Both the position numbers and the translations under genes were made by a program. 43,981 bases of DNA, taken from assembly GCA_964506325.1 (NCBI GenBank), contig CAZDLO010000021.1, forward strand, positions 1 to 43,981. Reading direction: 5' to 3'. This document shows, piece by piece, positions 17,114 to 25,309 of the stretch. Origin of the DNA: CAINVV01 sp964506325. GTDB taxonomy: Bacteria > Bacteroidota > Bacteroidia > Bacteroidales > Prolixibacteraceae. Within the stretch, counting starts at the first letter, position 1; each line of letters begins with the position of its first letter. The notes beneath the pieces were generated by a model. The model did not search any database and was not told the origin of the DNA. It saw only the letters and a program-made list of their open reading frames with translations.

Positions 17114-18088
17114 ATGAACGCAAGTACCGAACATTTTTACATCGGTCTCGACATTGGTGGCACAAAGTGTGCTGTTGTCATCGGGAACGAGCATTTCACC
17201 ATTCTCCGGAAAATATTTTTTGAGACCAGGACCAACGAGCGTGGCTGGGAGGCCATCCTGGAAGAATTTAAAAGTCATATCGACAGCCTGTTGCTTGAAT
17301 TTCCGCAAAGCAGGCTAAAAAGGATCGGCATCAGTTGCGGAGGTCCGCTGGATTCGGTCAAAGGAATGATCTATTCCCCGCCAAATCTCCCGGGATGGGA
17401 CAATGTCCCGATCGTGAAAATTTTTGAGGAAGCGTATGGAGTTCCGGCAGCCATTCAGAATGATGCCAACGCCTGTGCACTGGCCGAATGGCTGATGGGT
17501 GCCGGCAAGGGAACCCGCAACATGATCTTCCTTACCTTCGGCACAGGGATGGGTTCAGGACTTATACTCAACGGTCAGCTTTATGCCGGCACTAATGACC
17601 TGGGCGGAGAGGTCGGGCACATGAGGCTCGCAGATACCGGCCCGGTCGGATTTGGCAAAGCCGGTTCATTTGAAGGATTCTGCTCCGGTGGCGGGATCGC
17701 CCAGCTGGCAAAAACGGTAGTACTGGAAAGACTCGGGAAGAATATCCCTGTAGCCTTCTGCCCTGCTCCGGATCTGGCCGACAATCTTGATGCCAGGGCT
17801 GTGGCAATTGCCGCCCAGAACGGGGATGAGACTGCCCTCGAGATCATACGCATTTCAGGAGAGTACCTTGGCCGGGGACTTGCCATCCTGGTCGATGTGC
17901 TCAATCCGCAGTGCATCGTTATTGGAAGTATTTATGCCCGCAATGAAAACCTGTTCAGGCCGCACATCGACAGAATACTCGGACTGGAGGCGATACCGCT
18001 TGCCATGGAGGTTTGCAGGATTGTTCCGGCAGCCCTCGGCGATACCATCGGGGATTATGCGGCATTGTGCGTTGCCATTTACGAATAA
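17114..18088 (+). CDS. ROK-family sugar kinase
   Basis: ROK kinases phosphorylate hexoses or N-acetylhexosamines with ATP in the cytoplasm. The 324-residue protein starts with the phosphate-binding motif DIGGTK at residues 13-18. It continues with QNDANACALAEW, the conserved catalytic-region aspartate motif, and GTGMGSGLILNGQLYAG. After GEVGHMRL the usual zinc motif CxCGxxGCxE is absent; the stretch reads GPVGFGKAGSFEGFCSGGG instead. There is no DNA-binding helix-turn-helix, so it is an enzyme rather than a repressor. Glucose, N-acetylmannosamine and N-acetylglucosamine are all possible substrates. It is the first gene of a + strand cluster; the SIS isomerase starts 19 bases after its stop. 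Confidence 0.92.
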   Translation: MNASTEHFYIGLDIGGTKCAVVIGNEHFTILRKIFFETRTNERGWEAILEEFKSHIDSLLLEFPQSRLKRIGISCGGPLDSVKGMIYSPPNLPGWDNVPIVKIFEEAYGVPAAIQNDANACALAEWLMGAGKGTRNMIFLTFGTGMGSGLILNGQLYAGTNDLGGEVGHMRLADTGPVGFGKAGSFEGFCSGGGIAQLAKTVVLERLGKNIPVAFCPAPDLADNLDARAVAIAAQNGDETALEIIRISGEYLGRGLAILVDVLNPQCIVIGSIYARNENLFRPHIDRILGLEAIPLAMEVCRIVPAALGDTIGDYAALCVAIYE

Positions 18089-18107
18089 CACTAACAATAA
18101 TCTTCCC

Positions 18108-18755
18108 ATGATGGATCAATCAGCTTTAATAGACCAGCTCTGCGAAAGATATCCCTCTTTGACGGTCATAAAACCAGCCATTGCAAAAGCCTGCGACCAG
18201 ATAATTGCATGCTACGAGAATGGCGGAAAAGTTCTTGTTTGTGGCAACGGTGGAAGTTGTGCGGACTCCGATCATATTGTCGGCGAACTGATGAAAAGTT
18301 TTGAACTCAAAAGGCCAATCAGGCTGGAGGTGAAGGAAAAACTTGAAAAAATTGCTCCCGAAAGGGGAAGTTACCTGGCCCAGCATCTCCAGCAGGGATT
18401 GCCTGCCATTTCCCTGACCACCCATTCGGCCCTGAATACAGCCGTGGCCAACGACATTGATGCTACCATCATCTTTGCACAACAAGTTATCGGGTACGGA
18501 AAAGAAAACGATATCCTGATCGGGATCAGCAGCTCAGGGAACTCACAGAATGTCGTTGATGCCTGCATGGTGGCACAAGCCATGAATTTAAAGGTCATCG
18601 CACTGACCGGAGAAACAGGTGGAAAAATGAAAGAGTACTGCGATACGCTTATCAATGTTCCGGGACGGAGAACTTTCATGGTACAGGAGTTACATCTCCC
18701 TGTATATCATGTTCTTTGCCTTGCAACGGAGCATCATTTTTTCGGAAACAAATAG
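18108..18755 (+). CDS. SIS-domain phosphosugar isomerase, GmhA-like
   Basis: The frame is open from 17787 inside the ROK gene, but the tandem ATG at 18108/18111, directly after the ROK stop, is the real start and gives 215 residues. The sequence follows sedoheptulose-7-phosphate isomerase (GmhA): GNGGSCADSDHI with GNGGS at residues 46-50, PAISLTTHSALNTAVANDID, the GISSSGNSQNVV phosphate loop, KVIALTGETGGKM, and a C-terminal helix with QELHLPVYHVL. An extra segment of about 30 residues after GELMKSFELKRP is not in standard GmhA. It probably isomerises a phosphorylated ketose to an aldose. Its neighbours are a sugar kinase and an importer, and a RfaE1-like kinase lies 6.6 kb downstream. Confidence 0.9.
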   Translation: MMDQSALIDQLCERYPSLTVIKPAIAKACDQIIACYENGGKVLVCGNGGSCADSDHIVGELMKSFELKRPIRLEVKEKLEKIAPERGSYLAQHLQQGLPAISLTTHSALNTAVANDIDATIIFAQQVIGYGKENDILIGISSSGNSQNVVDACMVAQAMNLKVIALTGETGGKMKEYCDTLINVPGRRTFMVQELHLPVYHVLCLATEHHFFGNK

Positions 18756-18813
18756 ACTCCTGCAACCAAAAATGTAACAATAACCAATTAATTAACCAAC
18801 AAAAATTTATGCT

Positions 18814-19968
18814 ATGATTACAGAAAACAAGGGCCTTCATAAATTGCTGCCTGTATTCCTCTCCTTCGTGGTGATGGGATTCATCGATATAATCGGAACT
18901 GCAACCGGGTTCATCAAGCAGGATTTCGGGGTAACTGACTTTATTGCACAGTTCCTGCCCATGATGGTGCTCCTGTGGTTTTTTGTCTTGTCTGTTCCTG
19001 TCGGTGTCATCCAGGATAAATACGGAAAAAGGAACACCCTGAATGTAGGTATGGTGATCCAGGCCATCGGACTGGGGCTTCCGTTTATCCACTATTCTTT
19101 CGGGATGATGTTTGCCTCCTTCATATTGCTGGGAATCGGAAACACAATCATGCAGGTATCAGCCAATCCGCTGCTGCAGGATGTTGCACCGGATGAAAAG
19201 CTGGCCAGTTACATGAGCACCTCCCAGTTTGTCAAGGCAATCATTTCCTTCTCCGGACCTATTATCGCCTCAGCAATGGCTACCCATTTTGGCAACTGGA
19301 AACTTGTATTTGCCATTTATGGAATTACCTCCCTGTTGGGTGCCCTCTGGCTCTCCATGACTCCTGTAAAGGAATCCAAACCTGACCGTAAACCTGCTAC
19401 TTTTGCCTCCTGCTTCGGACTTCTCAAAAACAGGTATATTGCCTTCATGGCACTCTCCATTTTCCTTATTGTTGGTTCGGAAGTGGCCATCAATACCAAT
19501 ATTGCCAACGTACTTATCGCAAAATTCGGGTTGACCATCGAGAAAGCCGTCTATGGTATCAGCTGGTTTTTTGCCGGTGAATTTATTTCCCGTCTCATAG
19601 GAGCCATCCTGTTGCTGAAAATCAAACCAAAAGTATTCCTGCTCCTGACCACCCTGCTGGCACTGGCCGGCATTCTGGGAATCTTTATGGCTCCTAGTGC
19701 TACGGTTGCCTATGTATGCATTTTGATCGCCGGACTGGGAATCGGGAACATGTTTCCGGTTATCTTCACACTTTCGCTGGCCAAAATGCCCGATCGTGCC
19801 AATGAAATCTCCGGTTTACTGATCATGGCAGTATCAGGCGGAGCCTTCATTCCACTGGTGATGGGATTCGTAAGCACGACTTTCGGCCCGATCATGAGTG
19901 TATCCGTCATTGGTGCATGTATGCTGTATATCCTTTGGGTAGCATTTTATGTAAGGAAAAAGGTTTAA
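18814..19968 (+). CDS. FHS-type MFS sugar transporter
   Basis: The 384-residue protein has about 12 hydrophobic segments and belongs to the major facilitator superfamily, closest to the fucose/glucose/galactose:H+ symporter (FHS) group. Supporting motifs are GFIDIIGTATGFIKQDFGV in helix 1, VGVIQDKYGKRN between helices 2 and 3, GIGNTIMQVSANPLL in helix 4, and GLGIGNMFPVIFTLSLAKMP in the C-terminal half, which is characteristic of FucP-like carriers. It probably imports the monosaccharide or small saccharide used by the adjacent ROK kinase and SIS isomerase. It starts 58 bases after the SIS gene. The following 176-base gap carries a long inverted repeat. Confidence 0.92.
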   Translation: MITENKGLHKLLPVFLSFVVMGFIDIIGTATGFIKQDFGVTDFIAQFLPMMVLLWFFVLSVPVGVIQDKYGKRNTLNVGMVIQAIGLGLPFIHYSFGMMFASFILLGIGNTIMQVSANPLLQDVAPDEKLASYMSTSQFVKAIISFSGPIIASAMATHFGNWKLVFAIYGITSLLGALWLSMTPVKESKPDRKPATFASCFGLLKNRYIAFMALSIFLIVGSEVAINTNIANVLIAKFGLTIEKAVYGISWFFAGEFISRLIGAILLLKIKPKVFLLLTTLLALAGILGIFMAPSATVAYVCILIAGLGIGNMFPVIFTLSLAKMPDRANEISGLLIMAVSGGAFIPLVMGFVSTTFGPIMSVSVIGACMLYILWVAFYVRKKV

Positions 19969-19998
19969 CCTGTTCCTGTAAACCTGCCTGAGGTTGCC

Positions 19999-20101
19999 AG
20001 GGCACGCAAAGACATTATGTGCGCGAAAAAAATCATGTTTGCCAGGAGGCTGAGATTCAACCCTTGTCTTCCTTCCCGCACATAGCGTCTTTGCGTGGCC
20101 T
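19999..20101. repeat. Long imperfect inverted repeat (REP/MITE-like)
   Basis: Arms of 27 bases at 19999-20025 and 20075-20101 match at 23 of 27 positions when one is reverse-complemented. Their core is CACGCAAAGAC followed by ATGTGCG. The 49-base spacer has no gene. The arms contain the CGCAAAGAC motif that I associate with dispersed intergenic repeats in Bacteroidota. It sits between the MFS and amidohydrolase genes and could form a strong mRNA hairpin, altering the expression ratio across the cluster. Confidence 0.7.
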
Positions 20102-20144
20102 TTATCTGTCAATTTCGTTTCAAACAATCCTCAACAACAATCCG

Positions 20145-21521
20145 GTGAAACGTACAAAAATTTACTCCGCTCTTCTGGTGCTCCTTGTCTTTGTTGTGCC
20201 GGAAATCAATGCTCAGTCTTCTATCCGGAATCTGCCTGCAAAGGGGTTTGAAAAGAGGATTTCTGAAGCTGTATCCGCCATAAGGCTGATCGACACCCAC
20301 GAGCATATCATGAGTGAAAGTGAAGCACTGACAAGTCCGGCCGATTTCAGCTGCCTTTTTACCAACTACCAGTTGGAGGACCTTATCTCTTCAGGGGTCC
20401 CGGCAGACAGGATCTACAATATCTTCAAAAATAAAGATGCAACCCCGGATGAGAAATGGGCGGTAATAAAAAACAACTGGCCCTATACAAGGCACACAGG
20501 GTATGGCAGGTCAGTCCTGATTGCTGCCAGGGATCTGTATGGCATGGATGACCTCAATGAAAATACCTACGTTGAGTTGTCCAAACGTATCAGGGAGGCG
20601 CACAAACCCGGTTATTACGAAAATATTCTGAAAGGCAGGGCGAAAACGGATGCCTGCCTGATCATGGAATACAATACGACCAAACCCCGGGATGTTGTGA
20701 ACGAGGGAAACTGCAATTTCAGGCGTTTTTTCGTGTACGATAAATATGTCAGCTTTTATGGCTACGACAAGATGAACACCCGGATGAGCAATTACGGCAA
20801 GAAGATCACCTCACTCAGTGATTACGAAGCCTTGATAGACAGTGTTTTTGCTCAGGATGTGAAAATTGGTATCCAGGGTGCTAAATTTGGGGTGGCTTAT
20901 GGCAGGACCCTGAAATTTGACGATGTGCCACGCGAAACCGCTGAGGCAGTTTTTGAAAGAATGAAGGCTGATCCGAAGCGTATTTTTCCGTTCAGCGAAG
21001 CCAAGCCCCTCCAGGATTTTGTTTTCTTTAAGCTTTTAGGCCTTTGTGAAAAAAACAGCCTGCCGGTTCAGATCCATACCGGGCTTCAGACGGGTACAGG
21101 GAATGATATCTCCAACTCCAATCCCACCGGATTGGTCAGGGCTTTTTTCAAATTTCCCGGATTAAAGTTCTGCCTTCTTCACTCTGGCTATCCTTATGGC
21201 GGAGAGACGGCCACCATTGGTAAAATTTTTGCCAACGTGTATGTCGATATGGCATGGTCTGCCCTGATTTCACCGGTAGTGGCTTCGCACAACCTGCAGG
21301 AATTTATTGAAACTGTCCCTTTAAATAAAATAATGGCATACGGCGGTGACAGTCAGACCGTTGAAGGAGCTTACGGTGCTTCTGTCCTTGCCAGGGAGAG
21401 TGTCACCCAGGCCCTGACAAACGAAGTTAAATCCGGCTATCTAACAGAGGATGAAGCCATTGAAATTGCGAAAAAGATCCTCAGGGAAAATGCAATCATC
21501 ATATACAACCTAAAACTCTAA
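20145..21521 (+). CDS. Secreted amidohydrolase-superfamily protein
   Basis: The frame opens at 20019, but that stretch overlaps the inverted repeat. The GTG at 20145 starts a normal signal peptide (KRTKIYSALLVLLVFVVPEINAQ), giving 458 residues. The mature protein is a TIM-barrel metal-dependent hydrolase of the amidohydrolase-2 type (COG2159): DTHEH near residue 50 gives the paired metal-binding histidines His52 and His54, followed by VQIHTGLQTG, LLHSGYPYGGE and the late aspartate in AYGGDSQTVEGAYG. Family members include decarboxylases, lactonases and uronate isomerase relatives. The reaction cannot be fixed, but a sugar lactone or uronate substrate would suit the context. The first TIM-barrel paralog begins 6 bases after the stop. 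Confidence 0.88.
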   Translation: MKRTKIYSALLVLLVFVVPEINAQSSIRNLPAKGFEKRISEAVSAIRLIDTHEHIMSESEALTSPADFSCLFTNYQLEDLISSGVPADRIYNIFKNKDATPDEKWAVIKNNWPYTRHTGYGRSVLIAARDLYGMDDLNENTYVELSKRIREAHKPGYYENILKGRAKTDACLIMEYNTTKPRDVVNEGNCNFRRFFVYDKYVSFYGYDKMNTRMSNYGKKITSLSDYEALIDSVFAQDVKIGIQGAKFGVAYGRTLKFDDVPRETAEAVFERMKADPKRIFPFSEAKPLQDFVFFKLLGLCEKNSLPVQIHTGLQTGTGNDISNSNPTGLVRAFFKFPGLKFCLLHSGYPYGGETATIGKIFANVYVDMAWSALISPVVASHNLQEFIETVPLNKIMAYGGDSQTVEGAYGASVLARESVTQALTNEVKSGYLTEDEAIEIAKKILRENAIIIYNLKL

Positions 21522-21527
21522 CTTTTT

Positions 21528-22763
21528 ATGCAGAAAAAAATTTTGGGAATTATCCTTGGTTTATTACTGGTTACCGGTATTTCAGCCACAGAGAAAAAAC
21601 TGACATCCAGCGGGCAATTCCCGATCCTAGCCTGGTACAGCATACCGGAGGGCGAATCCACCGTCGAAAGGTACAAGGAAATGAAAGAGGCGGGAATAAC
21701 CCATTCCCTGACCTTTTTCTCCAGCCTGGATTCACTGCTGAAGGCATTGGATGCTGCTGACGCGGCAGGGATCAAGATGCTTGTCAACTGTCATGAACTG
21801 AAGGAAGAGCCGGAAAAAACCGCGAAACTGGTGATGGATCATCCCGCAGTAGCAGGATACCACCTGATTGATGAGCCCCCGATGCAGATGTACAAAGAGT
21901 TGGGGAAATGGGCCAAACGGATTCAGTCTGTAGACAGCAAGCACTTTTGCTATGTCAACCTGCTGCCCAATTTTGCCGATCCGCAGGAGCAGCTGGGAAC
22001 TAAGGATTACATGGAATACCTCAGTGAATGCACCAACCATATACCCCTGCAATTTCTTTCATTCGATTACTACCCCGTTCTGAAAGACCGATTGTCCAAG
22101 ACCTGGTACCAGAACCTGGAGCAGGTTTCAGCGGAGTCAAAAAGGATCAGCAAACCGTTCTGGGCCTTCGCGCTCAGCACAAATTATGATGAGGACCATC
22201 TCACACCGCAAACTCTTGCCTCGCTGCGTCTCCAGGTCTACAGCAACCTGGCTTATGGTGCCCAGGGCATCCAGTATTTCACTTACTGGTCGGCTACTTC
22301 TGCCAATGCCCCATCCCGTGAGGACCAGCGCGGAGCCCCTATCAGTGCTGCAGGAAAGAGAAGCATCGTCTATGACAGGGTGAAACAGATGAGTTCTGAA
22401 ATAAAAAACCTTACAGGTGTGTTCCTGGATGCAAAAATGCTGTGGGTAAGACATTCCGGCAAAGGGATGATACCGGTAGGAACCATCCGCCTGACAAAAC
22501 TCCCTGAAGAGATTAAAGTACTGGACTCGCACGGCGCTCCGCTCCTCGTATCTTTGCTGGAGAAGGAGGATAATTATTTCCTGGTTGTCGTCAACAAAGA
22601 CTTTCTCAACAGCATCCAGCTAACGTTTTATGGCGATGAGAAGGTGGAAAAAGTATTGAAAGACGGGACAACAGTTTCTGCCAGCGCATACGATCCAACC
22701 ATGGAACTGGATCCGGGTGACGCGGCTATCTATATGATTCCCAAAGAAAAAAAAGATAATTAA
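21528..22763 (+). CDS. Secreted TIM-barrel glycosidase-like protein, paralog 1
   Basis: The 411-residue protein has a signal peptide (KKILGIILGLLLVTGISA) and then a TIM-barrel-like domain and a C-terminal beta-rich domain. It shares landmarks in the same order with the next two genes: FPILAWYSIP, CHELKEEPEK, GYHLIDEPP (Glu116 as candidate acid/base), SFDYYPV, PFWAFAL, AYGAQGIQYFTYW, GKRSIVYDRV and a C-terminal ELDPGDAAIYM. The overall plan resembles GH42 or GH5-like clan GH-A enzymes, but I cannot name the family. At the strand-8-like motif this copy has Gln where the other two have Glu. It is 6 bases from the amidohydrolase and 27 from paralog 2, so all are probably co-transcribed. Confidence 0.85.
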   Translation: MQKKILGIILGLLLVTGISATEKKLTSSGQFPILAWYSIPEGESTVERYKEMKEAGITHSLTFFSSLDSLLKALDAADAAGIKMLVNCHELKEEPEKTAKLVMDHPAVAGYHLIDEPPMQMYKELGKWAKRIQSVDSKHFCYVNLLPNFADPQEQLGTKDYMEYLSECTNHIPLQFLSFDYYPVLKDRLSKTWYQNLEQVSAESKRISKPFWAFALSTNYDEDHLTPQTLASLRLQVYSNLAYGAQGIQYFTYWSATSANAPSREDQRGAPISAAGKRSIVYDRVKQMSSEIKNLTGVFLDAKMLWVRHSGKGMIPVGTIRLTKLPEEIKVLDSHGAPLLVSLLEKEDNYFLVVVNKDFLNSIQLTFYGDEKVEKVLKDGTTVSASAYDPTMELDPGDAAIYMIPKEKKDN

Positions 22764-22790
22764 CCAAATTAAACTACAGAAACTATTACA

Positions 22791-23987
22791 ATGAGAAAAT
22801 TAGCATTGCTGTCATTCATCGCGGTATTTCTGACTGCGAATCTAATGGCACAAAACAAGCTGGCCGCTGAAAAACCATTGCCTGTTATGGCATGGGCAGG
22901 CATTCCCCAGTCAGAGACCAACCTCGCGAAGTTTAATGAACTGAAGGAGATGGGTATCAATGTCTGCCTCAACAATTACGGGAATGTGGAAGAGATGATG
23001 AAAGCCCTTGATGTGGCAAAATTATCAGGCATAAAAATGATCACCTCCTGTCCTGAGTTAAAGAGCGATGTTGAAAAAACAGTCAAACGGATGATGAATC
23101 ACCCATCCCTTGCCGGTTATTTTCTCCGGGATGAACCGGTTTGCAGCGACATGCCTGCGCTGGGCGACTGGGCAAAAAAGATTCAGCAAACAGACAAGGC
23201 TCACCCGGCATTTGTCAACCTGATCGCCAGTATCCATCCATACAATACTGAAGCTCTTGGGGCCCCGTCCTATGCAGATTATGTCAAAACATTCATTAAG
23301 GAGATACCAACAAACCTTCTTTCCTTCGATTTCTACCCGGTCCTGAACGAAGGCTTTCACGAAAGATGGTATGAAGGACTTGGGATATTTGCCAGCATTG
23401 CAGGCAAGGCAGGTATACCTTTCTGGGCCTTCGCCCTTGCAAGTTCTTACAATGAACTGCATCCTGTTCCGACGATGGCTGCTCTCAGGCTTCAGATGTA
23501 CAGCAACCTGGCCTATGGAGCCCAGGGACTGGAATACTGGGCCTACCGCCAGTCGGAAGGACTCAGAAGCGCTCCTATCGACCTGAATGGCAAAAGAACG
23601 ATAGTGTACGACAGGATAAAGGCAGTCAACAGGGAGATACAGGAAATTTCTGCCGTTTTTGTTGGTTCGAAGGTAGTTTCGGTCAATCATACCGGGACTG
23701 TCATTCCAAGGGGTACCGAACGGTTAACCATTTTGCCGTGGGCAGTGACAATATTCGAAACAGAAGGTGAGGGAGCCCTGGTCTCAACCCTTGAAAAGGG
23801 CAACCAGACTTTCTTTGTGATCATCAACCGTGATCTGAACAAAAAAATGCCCTACATACTTTCAGGTGTCACCTCCCTCAAAAAAGTACTGAAAGACGGG
23901 ACAATTGTTGAGGCATCGGCATATGCCAGTGCTTCTGAACTTGAACCCGGCGATATGGCTGTTTACCTATTCCCAACCAATAAATAA
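22791..23987 (+). CDS. Secreted TIM-barrel glycosidase-like protein, paralog 2
   Basis: This 398-residue protein is homologous along its whole length to its two neighbours. The signal peptide ends near FLTANLMAQ. The shared landmarks read LPVMAWAGIP, CPELKSDVEK, GYFLRDEPV (Glu115), SFDFYPV, PFWAFALASSYNE, AYGAQGLEYWAYRQ and ELEPGDMAVYLF. It lacks the longer insertion of paralog 3 after the WAFAL motif. The second half ends in a small beta domain carrying KKVLKDGTIVEASAY, also present in the others. Activity is inferred only from fold and context; a sugar-processing enzyme or binding protein in the periplasm or outside the cell is likely. Paralog 3 begins 14 bases after its stop. Confidence 0.85.
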   Translation: MRKLALLSFIAVFLTANLMAQNKLAAEKPLPVMAWAGIPQSETNLAKFNELKEMGINVCLNNYGNVEEMMKALDVAKLSGIKMITSCPELKSDVEKTVKRMMNHPSLAGYFLRDEPVCSDMPALGDWAKKIQQTDKAHPAFVNLIASIHPYNTEALGAPSYADYVKTFIKEIPTNLLSFDFYPVLNEGFHERWYEGLGIFASIAGKAGIPFWAFALASSYNELHPVPTMAALRLQMYSNLAYGAQGLEYWAYRQSEGLRSAPIDLNGKRTIVYDRIKAVNREIQEISAVFVGSKVVSVNHTGTVIPRGTERLTILPWAVTIFETEGEGALVSTLEKGNQTFFVIINRDLNKKMPYILSGVTSLKKVLKDGTIVEASAYASASELEPGDMAVYLFPTNK

Positions 23988-24001
23988 CAAAGTAATTCAG
24001 A

Positions 24002-25264
24002 ATGAAACGCTTAATTATACTTATCCTACTTGTTGTCACAGGAATTGGACAGCTGTACTCCCAGGAAAAACTGAAATCAGGGGGTGTAATACCCGTCATG
24101 TCGTGGGGCGGCATTGCCCAGAAGGAAATTTCCGTACAAAATTACCTGAAACTGAAAGATGTCGGAGTGAACATCGATATCGCCTTTTTCCAGAATGCCG
24201 ACGCCATTGCCACTGCACTTGATGCTGCCGGGCAAGCGGGTGTGAAACTGATGATCTCATGTCCCGAACTTAAGACTGAACCTGAAAAAGTTGCAGCCAG
24301 GTTTAAAAGCCACAAGGCCCTGGAAGGCTACTACCTCGGGGATGAACCTGACAGGTCGAAATTTGAAGAACTGGCAGACCTTGCCAAAAAATTACTGGCA
24401 GCCGATAAAAACCATTACAGCTTTGTCAATCTTTATCCCGACATCAATTCAAACCAGAAAAAATTTGGCACCAAAGATTACAAGGAATATGTCGATACTT
24501 TCGACAAGATGTTTCCTGCCCCTTATATCTCCTTTGATTTTTATCCGGTCACCGATGGAAAAATACACCTCCGCTGGTATGAAAACCTGGAATTCTATGC
24601 CGCCAAGTATAAGGCTGAAGGCAGGCCTTACTGGGCATTCGCCCTTACTACCTCCTACCTGGCCTACTCTGATGACAGCGGTCAGCCGACACTGAATGAT
24701 TTCTATCAGCTGTACAAGGCCTATACCCCGGAGAAACTCTTTGTTCATGACATCCCTACCCTGCCGGAACTCAGGCTGCAGGTTTTTGCCAACCTGGCTT
24801 ATGGTGCTCAGGGTATAGAATACTGGAGTTTCAGGGGTTACGGATCCCCGCTCGACGCATCAGGCAAACGAACAGTGGTTTATGACAAACTGCAAAAGGT
24901 AAGCAATGAGATTCAAAACCTTTCAGGCGTGTTCCTGGGTGCCAAAATCGTATCCATCGGTCATACAGGTATTGATATCCCAGGAGGGACCAAAAGACTC
25001 TCAAAACTCCCTGCCCCTGTAAAAGTGCTTGAAACAATTGGAGAAGGTGCAATCGTATCTGTCCTGGAAAATGGAAGCAATACTTTTCTGGTCATCGTAA
25101 ACAGGGATTTTAAGCAGACCATGAAACTGGTCCTGGAGGTTGATGACACTGTGAAAAAGGTACAAAAAGACGGAACCCTGATTGCTGCCAATGAATATAC
25201 CAATGCCACAGAGGTGGAACCCGGAGATGCAGCCATCTATATGTTTCCGGCCGTGAAGAAATAA
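24002..25264 (+). CDS. Secreted TIM-barrel glycosidase-like protein, paralog 3
   Basis: The 420-residue protein is the third tandem copy. It has a signal peptide (KRLIILILLVVTGIGQLYSQ) and the common landmarks IPVMSWGGIA, CPELKTEPEK, GYYLGDEPD (Glu115), SFDFYPV, YWAFALTTSYL, AYGAQGIEYWSFRGYG and EVEPGDAAIYMF. It carries about 25 extra residues (from DDSGQPTLNDFYQ) between the WAFAL motif and the LRLQVF helix, which may shape a different substrate site. Retained motifs and matching lengths suggest all three copies are functional and have specialised. The PfkB-HAD fusion follows after 45 bases. Confidence 0.85.
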   Translation: MKRLIILILLVVTGIGQLYSQEKLKSGGVIPVMSWGGIAQKEISVQNYLKLKDVGVNIDIAFFQNADAIATALDAAGQAGVKLMISCPELKTEPEKVAARFKSHKALEGYYLGDEPDRSKFEELADLAKKLLAADKNHYSFVNLYPDINSNQKKFGTKDYKEYVDTFDKMFPAPYISFDFYPVTDGKIHLRWYENLEFYAAKYKAEGRPYWAFALTTSYLAYSDDSGQPTLNDFYQLYKAYTPEKLFVHDIPTLPELRLQVFANLAYGAQGIEYWSFRGYGSPLDASGKRTVVYDKLQKVSNEIQNLSGVFLGAKIVSIGHTGIDIPGGTKRLSKLPAPVKVLETIGEGAIVSVLENGSNTFLVIVNRDFKQTMKLVLEVDDTVKKVQKDGTLIAANEYTNATEVEPGDAAIYMFPAVKK

Positions 25265-25309
25265 CCATTGAATTTTGAATAATACATTCACCATTAAAAT
25301 TACAAGATC

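Noticed and set aside
17787..18107. Upstream extension of the SIS isomerase frame
   Set aside because: This part overlaps the ROK gene in another frame and has no SIS similarity; the tandem ATG at 18108 fits GmhA-like lengths.
20019..20144. N-terminal extension of the amidohydrolase
   Set aside because: It overlaps the inverted repeat and would bury the signal peptide; the GTG at 20145 is preferred.
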